Positions 1 to 5,565 of a stretch of 7,688 nucleotides of DNA are shown here, in pieces. Source of the DNA: Actinomycetes bacterium (GTDB taxonomy: Bacteria; Actinomycetota; Actinomycetes; Actinomycetales; Cellulomonadaceae); assembly GCA_023424135.1 (NCBI GenBank), contig JAFAEH010000180.1, forward strand, positions 1-7,688, in the 5' to 3' direction. The translations under genes and the position numbers were made by a program. Position 1 is the first letter of the stretch. Every line of letters begins with the position of its first letter. Below the pieces are notes generated by a model. The model was given only the letters and a program-made list of their open reading frames with translations, made no database searches and was not told the origin of the DNA.

Positions 1-1296
1 GTCCTGTGGGCGGCGCTGCGTCCCGCCGACGCGGCCGCCGAGCCGCTGCTCGGGATCGGTGCGGGCGTCGTCCTCGTCGGCGTGCTCGTCGCGGCCCCGT
101 CACTGGCCCGGGCCGTGCTGCGGGTCCTCGCGCTGCCGTTCGTGCGCACCCTGCCCCCGGTCGGACGGCTCGCGCAGGGCAACGTCGTGCGCAACCCGCG
201 CCGGACCGCCGCGACCGCCGGTGCGCTCGTCATCGGCATGGCGCTGGTCGGCGGGGTGTCGGTCATCGCGGCGACCGGGCAGGGCTCGCTCGCCAAGGTC
301 GTCGAGAGCTCGACGGACGCGGACCTCGTGCTGCGCTCGGCCACGTCGATGATCCCCGCAGGTGCGGTCACCGACGTCGAGGGGCTGCCGCAGGTCGGCC
401 GCGCCGACGCGATCGCTTACACGATCGGTGGTGTCTCTCCCGCACCGGGGCAGCGTCCCGGGGCGTCCGACGCCGGGACGATCGGCGGCTTCGGTGACGG
501 AGTCGTCGGGGGCGTCATCGCCGTCGAGGTCGTCGACGGCGACCCCGCCGCCCTCGACGACACGCACGCCGTCGTCAACACGTACGTCGTCGGGGACGAC
601 TGGGCCGTGGGGGACCGCATCACGGTGACCACACCGGTCGGCTCCCGGGACCTCACGGTGGCAGCCGTCGTCGAGTCGAGGGTCCTCGGCACGTCCGTCC
701 TGGTGACGCGCGACCTGCTCGACGTGCTCGCCCCCGGGCAGGCGCAGACCATCGACACGGTGTTCGTCGACGCCGCACCCGGGACGACGCCCGACGAGCT
801 GCGCTCCGCGATCACCGACGTGGTCGCACCGTACGTCGTGGTGTCCGTGCAGGACCGGGACGAGTTCGTCGACCAGATGGCCGCGCAGGTCGACCAGATC
901 CTCGTCGTGCTGTACGCGCTGCTGGGGCTCTCGCTCGTCATCGCGGTGCTCGGCATCGTCAACACGCTCGCGCTGTCGGTGATCGAGCGCACGCGGGAGA
1001 TCGGCCTGCTGCGGGCCGTCGGCCTGGGGCGCCTGCAGCTCGCGGGCGTCGTGACGGTCGAGTCCGTGCTCACCGCGGTGTTCGGCACGCTCCTCGGGCT
1101 GGCCGTCGGGGTGGGGCTCGCGTCGGTGATGCCGCGCGTGTACGCCGAGGAGGGCCTCGACACGCTCGTCGTGCCGTGGGACGGGATCGCGCTGATGGTG
1201 GGGCTCGCGGTGGTCGTGGGTGTGCTCGCGGCCCTGTGGCCGGGTGCCCGCGCCGCACGTCTGCGGGTCCTCGACGCCATCGCCACCCCGGACTGA
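1..1296 (+). CDS. FtsX/MacB-type ABC transporter permease, C-terminal part (5' end outside window)
   Basis: The reading frame is open from base 1 to the TGA at 1294-1296, giving 431 visible residues, so the true start lies left of the window. The GTG at 82 is internal. A hydrophobic helix lies near visible residues 18-40, and a short basic segment with NVVRNPRRT precedes another helix at about 73-91. A roughly 200-residue mixed extracytoplasmic domain follows. Three hydrophobic segments (about 301-324, 350-372, 394-414) contain the FtsX-family signature VNTLALSVIERTREIGLLRA and end with a basic tail. This matches the second half of the large actinobacterial permeases with duplicated FtsX domains. 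They work with a separate ATPase in export or in lipoprotein and cell-envelope processes. The substrate cannot be read here, and the ATPase would be expected upstream, out of view. Family assignment is firm; specific role unknown. Confidence 0.9.
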   Translation, partial: VLWAALRPADAAAEPLLGIGAGVVLVGVLVAAPSLARAVLRVLALPFVRTLPPVGRLAQGNVVRNPRRTAATAGALVIGMALVGGVSVIAATGQGSLAKVVESSTDADLVLRSATSMIPAGAVTDVEGLPQVGRADAIAYTIGGVSPAPGQRPGASDAGTIGGFGDGVVGGVIAVEVVDGDPAALDDTHAVVNTYVVGDDWAVGDRITVTTPVGSRDLTVAAVVESRVLGTSVLVTRDLLDVLAPGQAQTIDTVFVDAAPGTTPDELRSAITDVVAPYVVVSVQDRDEFVDQMAAQVDQILVVLYALLGLSLVIAVLGIVNTLALSVIERTREIGLLRAVGLGRLQLAGVVTVESVLTAVFGTLLGLAVGVGLASVMPRVYAEEGLDTLVVPWDGIALMVGLAVVVGVLAALWPGARAARLRVLDAIATPD

Positions 1297-1302
1297 CGGC
1301 CG

Positions 1303-1335
1303 CCGGCCCGCACGCCCGCCCGGCGTGCGGGCCGG
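1303..1335 (+). terminator. Strong GC hairpin just after the permease gene
   Basis: A perfect 14-base inverted repeat (1303-1316 against 1322-1335, arm ccggcccgcacgcc) surrounds a 5-base loop and begins 6 bases after the permease stop codon. No T-run follows on either strand, so it is not a textbook intrinsic terminator, but U-less hairpins at gene ends are common in actinobacteria. It lies between convergent genes and could act in both directions. Its role in termination is inferred. Confidence 0.7.
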
Positions 1336-1364
1336 TACCGCCCCAGCCCTCGGACCCCGCCCTA

Positions 1365-1392
1365 CCGCCCAGCGCGCCCGCCGCCCAGCGCG
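1365..1392. repeat. Short direct repeat in the convergent intergenic gap
   Basis: The 12-mer ccgcccagcgcg occurs at 1365-1376 and again at 1381-1392, a 16-base period. The gap between the permease and the pyrophosphohydrolase (1297-1454) holds this and the hairpin at 1303-1335; nothing else is evident. It may be only GC-rich slippage. Confidence 0.4.
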
Positions 1393-1454
1393 CTCGGTGG
1401 ACGGGCGCCGTGCTCGTGCGTACGTCCGGCGCGCGGTCGCTCCGGGGCGGTGGG

Positions 1455-1802
1455 TCAGGGCTTGTCGGGGGCGACGCCGTGGACGTCGGCTGCCGGGAAG
1501 CGGCGGTGGGAGTCCGCGAGCTTGGCGCGTGCGGCCTCGCCCAGGTCGACGCCCAGCACGTCGGCGAGGCGCACCAGGTAGACGAGGACGTCGGCCATCT
1601 CCTCGGCGGCGCGCCGGTGCCGGTCGGGTGCCGCGAAGCGGGTGACGGCGTCGTCGGCGGGGACCCACTGGAAGAGCTCAGCGAGCTCCCCCACCTCCCC
1701 GACGAGCGCGAGCACGAGCGACTTGGGGTCGTGGAACTGCTCCCAGTCGCGCTCCCGCGAGAACTCCCGCACCGCCGCCGTCAGGTCACCGATCTCCGCC
1801 AC
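1455..1802 (-). CDS. MazG-like nucleotide pyrophosphohydrolase (dCTP pyrophosphatase/RS21-C6-like)
   Basis: The product has 115 residues. It carries the all-alpha NTP pyrophosphatase signature: E36 and E39 in GEVGELAELFQW, then E68 and D71 in AEEMADVLVYLVRLADVLGVDL. The 28 residues between E39 and E68 fit the EXXE(12-28)EXXD metal-binding pattern. Enzymes of this type hydrolyse (d)NTPs to the monophosphate and pyrophosphate, often as house-cleaning enzymes that remove non-canonical nucleotides. The length is right for the small single-domain members rather than the two-domain MazG of E. coli. I chose the GTG at 1802 because similarity begins right there (AEIGDLTAAVREF), while the frame further upstream is Trp/Gly-rich low-complexity sequence that reads through G-runs. 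The ribosome binding site is weak (a purine run GGATGGGGG). The gene is convergent with the permease. The exact substrate is unknown. Confidence 0.88.
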   Translation of the reverse strand: MAEIGDLTAAVREFSRERDWEQFHDPKSLVLALVGEVGELAELFQWVPADDAVTRFAAPDRHRRAAEEMADVLVYLVRLADVLGVDLGEAARAKLADSHRRFPAADVHGVAPDKP

Positions 1803-1852
1803 GCCCCCATCCCACCACTGCCGACGAGCCCCCTGCCCAACCCACCCCCGAA

Positions 1853-1876
1853 CCCACCCGCCCACCCGCCCCGCCC
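1853..1876 (-). promoter_or_regulatory. Tight G-quadruplex motif upstream of the pyrophosphohydrolase
   Basis: Read on the minus strand, 1876 to 1853 consists of six G-tracts of 3 or 4 bases, each separated by a single base (plus strand: C-tracts separated by A or G). It lies about 50-74 bases upstream of the GTG at 1802, on the coding strand of that gene. If transcribed, it would therefore be in the mRNA leader. Single-base loops are the most stable arrangement known for quadruplexes. A regulatory effect is inferred only; G-runs are also expected by chance in such GC-rich DNA. Confidence 0.5.
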
Positions 1877-1934
1877 AGCAGCCCGACAGCCGCCCAGACA
1901 CCCGCCCCATCCACCACCCGGACAACCCCCCAGC

Positions 1935-1990
1935 CGAACTCGGACCTTGGCGGCTTCTGGTGGTCCAGAAGCCGCCGAAGTCCGAGCTTG
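1935..1990. repeat. Palindromic intergenic repeat, copy 1
   Basis: Two 26-base arms (1935-1960 and 1965-1990) are inverted with 3 mismatches around the loop tggt. The inner 12 bases (ggcggcttctgg / ccagaagccgcc) pair perfectly. The left side from 1933 (gccgaactcgga...) is 27/28 identical to 5424-5451 in copy 2, so this is a dispersed repeat and not a chance hairpin. It lies 89 bases past the EF-G2 stop codon. It could be a 3'-end hairpin, a REP-like or MITE-like element, or a protein-binding palindrome. No T-run follows on either strand. Confidence 0.85.
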
Positions 1991-2078
1991 GCGTGGGGTG
2001 GAGGGGTGAGGTCGACGTGGGCGGACGAGGCGTGGGCCGGGTAGGGGGTCAGTGAGGTGTGGGGGAGGGTCGGGTGGG

Positions 2079-4121
2079 TCAGTCCGGGCAAGGGGCGTAG
2101 TGGTCCGGGGCGACCGTCAGACCCGCGCGGCCGCCGGTCAGCGAGCGCAGGTCGAGCACGTAGCGGCCCAGCTCGGCCTCGGGGACGGTGGCCTCGACGA
2201 CGACCTCGCCGCCGTCGAGCGACACGGTGTCGGTGATGCGCCCGCGTCGCGCGGACAGGTCGCTCATGACGTCGCCCTGCGCCGCCGTCGGCACGGTGAC
2301 GTGCACGCGGCACACGGGTTCGAGGACGACGGTCCCGGCGGCCGCGAGCGCATCGCGCAGACCGGCGGCCCCGGCGTTGCGGAACGCCATGTCGGACGAG
2401 TCGACGGAGTGCGCCCTGCCGTCGTACACCTCGACGCGCAGGTCGACGACGGGGAAGCCGTGCGGTCCGCCCGCGGCCATCGCCTCGCGCACACCGCGCT
2501 CGACGGCCGGCAGGTACGAGCGTGGGACGGCCCCGCCGACGACGGAGTCGACGAACTCGAACCCGCCGCCGCGCGGTAGCGGCGAGACCCGCAGCTGCAC
2601 GACGGCGAACTGCCCGTGACCGCCGGACTGCTTCTTCACCCTGCCCTCGGCCTCGATGGTCGCGGCGACGGTCTCGCGGTAGCCGACGGGCACGGGTGAC
2701 GTCGTGACGTGCACGCCGAACACACGCGCGAGCCGTTCGAGGGCGACGGTCAGGTGCGTGTCCCCGAGCCCGCGCAGCACCGTCCGGTCGTCGGTGCGCT
2801 CGACGACCAGCGTCGGGTCCTCGGCGGCGAGGCGTGCGAGCGCGGCGGACAGCCGGTCGTCGTCGGACTGGGTGACGGGTTCGAGGACGAGCGCGTACAC
2901 GCCGGGGCGCAGGCGCGGCGGCCGGGCCGTCATCGACACACCGGGCGTGCCCTTGGCGGCGAGCAGCGAGCCCGTCGGTGTCCCCGTCAGCTTGGCGACG
3001 GCGGCGACCTGACCGGCGACGACGACGTCCGTGGGCTCGTGGTCCTTGCCGCGCAGGCGGAACAGCCCCGGCAGGCGTTCCTCGGTGCGCGTCGTGGTGT
3101 TCACGAGCCGGTCGCCGCCGCGCACGGTGCCGGACAGCACCCGGAAGACCGTCACCTGGCCGACGAACGGGTCGGCCACGGTGCGGAACGCGTGCACCAG
3201 AGCGGGCCCGTCGGGGTCGGGCGCGACCTCGACCTCGACGTCCCCGGCCAGGACCGTGCGTGCCCGCGCACCCGGTGCGGGGCACAGCTCGCACAGCAGG
3301 TCCGCGAGCCGGTCGACACCCACACCGGTCGTCCCCGACGCGACGAGCACGGGCACGGCCTGCCCGTCGCACACCTCGTGGGCGAGCGTGCGCTCGAGGT
3401 CCTGGGCCGACGGCTCGTCACCTGCGAGGTAGCGCTCGAGCTGCTCGTCGTCGTGCGCGACGATCTCCTCGGTGACCTGCTCGTGCAGGCGGTGCTCCTC
3501 GTCCGCGAGGCCCGACGGCAGCGGCTCGTCGTGGTGGCGCCCGTCGGCGTCGTAGGCGTAGCCGTGCTCGGACAGCACGTCGGCGACGCCCGTGAACGCG
3601 GCCTCGTCGCCGAACGGCAGCTCGAGCGGCACGAGCGTGTCGCCGAACGCGGCCCGCAGGTCGTCGAGCACGCGGTGGAAGTCCGCGCGGGCCTTGTCCT
3701 CCTTGGTGACGACGAGCACGCGCGGCACGCCCGCCTCGCCGGCCGTCCGCCACGCGAGGTGCGTCCCGGCCTGCACGCCGTCCACGGCGCTGACGACGAC
3801 GACCGCGAGGTCCGCCGCGCTCAGCGCCGCGTCGACGGCGCCCGCGAAGTCGAGGAAGCCGGGGGTGTCGAGGAGCGTGACGTCGTACTCGTGCCCGTCG
3901 TCGGCACGCCATCGCAGGTGCGCGACGCCGAGGCCGAGGGAGATGCCGCGGGCGATCTCCTCCGGCTCGTGGTCGCTGACCGTGCTGCCGTCCTCGACGC
4001 GTCCGGCGCGCGGGATCGCGCCGGCGCGGTGCAGGAGGGCCTCGGTGAGCGTCGTCTTGCCGGCGCCCGACGCGCCGAGCAGCGCGACGGTGCGGACTCG
4101 GGGCGTCGTTGCCTGGTCCAT
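2079..4121 (-). CDS. fusA2: EF-G2-type elongation factor G-like GTPase
   Basis: The 680-residue product follows the EF-G plan. A G domain has a P-loop GASGAGKTT (16-24), the switch I remnant RGIS (58-61), DTPGFLDF (85-92) and TKED (139-142). Domain II covers roughly 295-390 and domain III 410-475. Domain IV (477-600) has KKQSGGHGQF and VDSSDMAF, and domain V contains GDVMSDLSARRGRI. Canonical EF-G has DTPGHVDF and NKxD; here the catalytic His is Phe and the Asn is Thr, as in the actinobacterial EF-G2 paralogues rather than the main translocase. From memory, mycobacterial EF-G2 binds GTP but lacks ribosome-stimulated GTPase activity, so the cellular role is uncertain. No rpsL, rpsG or tuf lies next to it, which also argues against EF-G1. 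ATG at 4121 is preferred over GTG at 4136 because GGAGGG (4128-4133) stands 6 bases before it. Confidence 0.9.
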   Translation of the reverse strand: MDQATTPRVRTVALLGASGAGKTTLTEALLHRAGAIPRAGRVEDGSTVSDHEPEEIARGISLGLGVAHLRWRADDGHEYDVTLLDTPGFLDFAGAVDAALSAADLAVVVVSAVDGVQAGTHLAWRTAGEAGVPRVLVVTKEDKARADFHRVLDDLRAAFGDTLVPLELPFGDEAAFTGVADVLSEHGYAYDADGRHHDEPLPSGLADEEHRLHEQVTEEIVAHDDEQLERYLAGDEPSAQDLERTLAHEVCDGQAVPVLVASGTTGVGVDRLADLLCELCPAPGARARTVLAGDVEVEVAPDPDGPALVHAFRTVADPFVGQVTVFRVLSGTVRGGDRLVNTTTRTEERLPGLFRLRGKDHEPTDVVVAGQVAAVAKLTGTPTGSLLAAKGTPGVSMTARPPRLRPGVYALVLEPVTQSDDDRLSAALARLAAEDPTLVVERTDDRTVLRGLGDTHLTVALERLARVFGVHVTTSPVPVGYRETVAATIEAEGRVKKQSGGHGQFAVVQLRVSPLPRGGGFEFVDSVVGGAVPRSYLPAVERGVREAMAAGGPHGFPVVDLRVEVYDGRAHSVDSSDMAFRNAGAAGLRDALAAAGTVVLEPVCRVHVTVPTAAQGDVMSDLSARRGRITDTVSLDGGEVVVEATVPEAELGRYVLDLRSLTGGRAGLTVAPDHYAPCPD

Positions 4122-4127
4122 GGGGGA

Positions 4128-4133
4128 CCCTCC
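4128..4133 (-). promoter_or_regulatory. Ribosome binding site of the EF-G2 gene
   Basis: GGAGGG on the minus strand, 6 bases before the ATG at 4121. It decides between that ATG and the in-frame GTG 15 bases upstream, which would overlap the site. Confidence 0.8.
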
Positions 4134-4151
4134 CACGCTGGAGGTGATCGT

Positions 4152-4170
4152 CCCGTCAGCGTAGGACGGG
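4152..4170. promoter_or_regulatory. Inverted repeat upstream of the EF-G2 gene
   Basis: Perfect 6-base arms cccgtc (4152-4157) and gacggg (4165-4170) flank a 7-base spacer, about 31 bases upstream of the EF-G2 ATG. Read on the minus strand, the spacer includes TACGCT, which fits the loose actinobacterial -10 pattern TAnnnT, but no matching -35 is evident. It could be an operator over the promoter, a leader hairpin, or chance. A separate perfect 10-base palindrome (gtcccgggac, 4195-4204) lies just upstream. Confidence 0.35.
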
Positions 4171-4207
4171 GTGGCGCGCGGCGACAGGACGAGGGTCCCG
4201 GGACGCC

Positions 4208-4255
4208 GACGGGCCGGGCCGTCGCTCCCGTTGCAGGAGGACGACCCGGCCCGTC
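4208..4255 (-). terminator. Long hairpin after the FKBP gene
   Basis: An 11-base perfect inverted repeat (4208-4218 against 4245-4255, gacgggccggg) continues inward past one mismatch. It goes on through cgtc / gacg (4220-4223, 4240-4243), a bulged G at 4224, and ctcc / ggag (4225-4228, 4236-4239) to a 7-base loop. That makes about 19 base pairs in one stem. It begins 12 bases after the FKBP stop codon, the expected place for a transcription terminator. As with the other hairpins here, no U-tract follows. It insulates the FKBP gene from EF-G2, so the two are probably separate units. Confidence 0.75.
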
Positions 4256-4267
4256 AGGTGCGTGCGG

Positions 4268-5242
4268 TCAGCTCGCGGCGAGGATGTCGACGACGAAGAT
4301 GAGCGTCGACCCGCCCGGGATGGTCTCGCCCGAACCCTCGTCGCCGTAGCCCTTGTCCGGCGGCACGACGAGCAGGACCTGGCTGCCGATCTTCTGGCCG
4401 ACGAGGCCCTCGTCCCAGCCGGTGATGACCTGGCCGGTGCCGATGCCGAACGAGGTCGCCGCGCCCCGGCTCCACGACGAGTCGAACGCGGTGCCGTCCC
4501 ACAGCCAGCCGCTGTACTGCACGGTGATGGTCTGGCCGGACTCGACGACCGCGCCGTCGCCCTCGATGAGGGGCTGCACGACGAGCTCGGTGGGGGCGTC
4601 ACCGTCGACGGGCGTGATCGACGGCTCGCCGTTGTCGGCGAGCGTCACGGTCGGCAGACCCTCGGCGGGCTCGACGGCGGTGCCCTCGGCACGGTTCGGG
4701 ATCTTCGAGACGACCTCGGCGACGGCGACGTTCGACGCGGCGTCCTCGCCGCCGGGCACGGCGAACGCGAAGCGCAGGCCGACCTTCCCGCCCACGAGGA
4801 TCTCCGTGAGCACCGGCGCGAGCGCGGCCTCGGAGACGGTGAGCTGCTCGGGCGTCCCGGTCTCCCACGACGACGACTGGACGGACCCGTCCTCGCCGCT
4901 GAGCCACACCGAGTGCAGCTCCACGATGTCGCCGTCGGCGATGTCCTCGCCGGTGCCCTCGTCGACGATGCGCGCGACGGCTGCGGACACGGAGAACGGC
5001 GTCTCGGGCAGCGTGACGGTCGGTGCGGCGCCGAGGTCACCGTCGATCGTGACGGCCTCCAGCGCGGCGACGTCCTCGGCAGTCGGGGTGGGGACGGCGT
5101 CGGTGGACGCGTCCGCGGACGTGCTCTCGGTCGGGTCGGCGCTCGCGTCGTCGCCGCCTGCGCAGGCGGCGAGCGTGAGGCTGAGGGCCAGCGCCGCAGC
5201 TGCGGCACGCAGCGCGGTGCGGGCGGTGGTCGGGCGTCGCAC
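4268..5242 (-). CDS. FKBP-type peptidyl-prolyl isomerase lipoprotein with two FKBP-like domains
   Basis: The product has 324 residues. A basic N-terminus and an alanine/leucine-rich signal segment end in a lipobox LAAC with Cys27, followed by an acidic Ser/Thr/Asp linker; this indicates a lipid-anchored extracytoplasmic protein. Residues 222-322 form a complete FKBP domain. FKBP12-equivalent pocket residues are visible: Tyr243 (VQYSG), Phe253-Asp254, Val272-Ile273, Trp276 and Tyr299, then GETIPGGSTLIF. It should catalyse prolyl cis-trans isomerisation, assisting folding of exported proteins. Residues 82-182 look like a second FKBP fold that has lost these residues (VELHSVWL, no Phe-Asp, no Trp), so it is probably non-catalytic. 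The GTG at 5242 is chosen because GGAGGA (5247-5252) lies 4 bases before it and the signal peptide starts cleanly there. The in-frame start further upstream (5296) adds 18 residues unlike a signal peptide. Confidence 0.92.
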   Translation of the reverse strand: MRRPTTARTALRAAAAALALSLTLAACAGGDDASADPTESTSADASTDAVPTPTAEDVAALEAVTIDGDLGAAPTVTLPETPFSVSAAVARIVDEGTGEDIADGDIVELHSVWLSGEDGSVQSSSWETGTPEQLTVSEAALAPVLTEILVGGKVGLRFAFAVPGGEDAASNVAVAEVVSKIPNRAEGTAVEPAEGLPTVTLADNGEPSITPVDGDAPTELVVQPLIEGDGAVVESGQTITVQYSGWLWDGTAFDSSWSRGAATSFGIGTGQVITGWDEGLVGQKIGSQVLLVVPPDKGYGDEGSGETIPGGSTLIFVVDILAAS

Positions 5243-5246
5243 GGGG

Positions 5247-5252
5247 TCCTCC
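5247..5252 (-). promoter_or_regulatory. Ribosome binding site of the FKBP gene
   Basis: GGAGGA on the minus strand, separated by CCCC from the GTG at 5242. It supports a GTG start that yields a standard lipoprotein signal peptide. Confidence 0.75.
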
Positions 5253-5337
5253 GGGGGTCGGGAGCCCGTCCCGGAACGGGGGACGGACTCCGGCACCGTA
5301 CGCGACCTGCCTGGGCGTGCGGCTGGGAGCCCGGCAA

Positions 5338-5351
5338 CCGAAACGGTTCAG
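5338..5351. promoter_or_regulatory. Operator-like palindrome upstream of the FKBP gene
   Basis: The core gaaac|ggttc (5340-5349) is an imperfect palindrome centred on CG, the arrangement typical of LacI-family operators. An alternative reading is aaccg-aaa-cggtt (5336-5348), with perfect 5-base arms. It is a locally A/T-enriched spot in very GC-rich DNA, about 96 bases upstream of the FKBP start. A weak -10-like TACGGT (minus strand, 5295-5300) lies between the two. No regulator gene is in the window. The gap 5243-5370 also holds a small inverted repeat, cccgt / acggg (5265-5269, 5276-5280). Confidence 0.35.
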
Positions 5352-5403
5352 CCCGAGTCCCTCACAGCAGATCCACATCCCCCCGCCACCCCACACCCCC
5401 GCC

Positions 5404-5423
5404 GACCACCCCCGACCACCCCC
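5404..5423. repeat. Two-unit tandem repeat beside palindrome copy 2
   Basis: The 10-mer gaccaccccc is repeated exactly at 5404-5413 and 5414-5423, immediately left of the palindrome. It forms part of the C-rich flank and may have arisen by slippage. Confidence 0.6.
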
Positions 5424-5425
5424 GC

Positions 5426-5484
5426 CGAACTCGGACTTTGGCGGCTTCTGGGGCCTCTGAAGCCGCCAAAGTCCAAGGTGGGCG
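5426..5484. repeat. Palindromic intergenic repeat, copy 2
   Basis: Perfect 16-base arms ggactttggcggcttc (5433-5448) and its complement (5459-5474) enclose a 10-base loop. Weaker outer pairing extends to about 5423-5484. The left side 5424-5451 matches copy 1 (1933-1960) at 27 of 28 bases; the right side is more diverged. By alignment its right edge is about 85 bases past the GH13 stop codon, nearly the same spacing as copy 1 has to the EF-G2 stop. Function is unknown; a terminator-like or mobile palindromic element is plausible. Confidence 0.85.
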
Positions 5485-5504
5485 CCCGGGGGTGGGGAAG
5501 TGAG

Positions 5505-5532
5505 GGGGCGACAGGGGGATGGGGCGACAGGG
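5505..5532. repeat. Short direct repeat in the G-rich flank
   Basis: The 12-mer ggggcgacaggg occurs at 5505-5516 and 5521-5532, a 16-base period, inside the G-rich side of palindrome copy 2. Probably slippage in low-complexity DNA. Confidence 0.5.
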
Positions 5533-5565
5533 CGAGAAGGGGGTGGAGGAGTGAGTGGGGGCGGG

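Larger units (their letters stand above)
1803..2078. other. Strand-skewed intergenic block around palindrome copy 1
   Basis: This non-coding block lies between the EF-G2 stop (2079) and the pyrophosphohydrolase start (1802). On the plus strand, 1803-1934 is C-rich (82 C, 20 G in 132 bases by hand count). At the palindrome the bias flips, and 1991-2078 is G-rich (56 G, 10 C in 88). Because of this symmetry, transcripts of either strand read C-rich, then hairpin, then G-rich. After the EF-G2 stop the minus-strand RNA is therefore a C-rich, G-poor stretch of about 88 bases, the composition favoured by Rho utilisation sites. The block must also hold the pyrophosphohydrolase promoter, but I see no convincing -35/-10 pair. 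Confidence 0.7.
5371..5565. other. Strand-skewed intergenic block around palindrome copy 2
   Basis: The pattern matches the block at 1803-2078. Plus-strand 5371-5423 is C-rich (37 C, 4 G in 53 bases by hand count). Past the palindrome, 5482-5565 is G-rich (54 G, 10 C in 84). The minus-strand RNA downstream of the GH13 stop (5566) is thus C-rich and G-poor before the hairpin, and G-rich after it. Several G-tracts of 4-6 bases on both sides could form quadruplexes, on the minus strand left of the palindrome and on the plus strand right of it. No coding signal is seen. Confidence 0.65.

Noticed and set aside
100..1668. Minus-strand open frame spanning the permease and pyrophosphohydrolase genes
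   Set aside because: It covers two real genes and the hairpin between them, and its composition is Arg/His/Asp-rich without domains.
1803..1925. N-terminal extension of the pyrophosphohydrolase to the upstream ATG at 1925
   Set aside because: The extension would be a Trp/Gly low-complexity run encoded by the G-quadruplex region, and family similarity starts at the GTG at 1802.
1786..3372. Long minus-strand open frame of over 500 codons within the EF-G2 gene and the gap after it
   Set aside because: It overlaps EF-G2 in another frame, is extremely Arg-rich, and runs through the non-coding palindrome block. Stops are simply rare at this GC content.
2709..4349. Plus-strand open frame of over 500 codons opposite EF-G2
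   Set aside because: Mirror frame of a well-supported gene; no domain, no ribosome binding site, and it crosses the hairpin region between FKBP and EF-G2.
1935..5484. The two palindromes as a CRISPR or mobile insertion sequence remnant
   Set aside because: There are only two copies 3.5 kb apart, with no regular spacers, cas genes, transposase fragments or visible target-site duplications.
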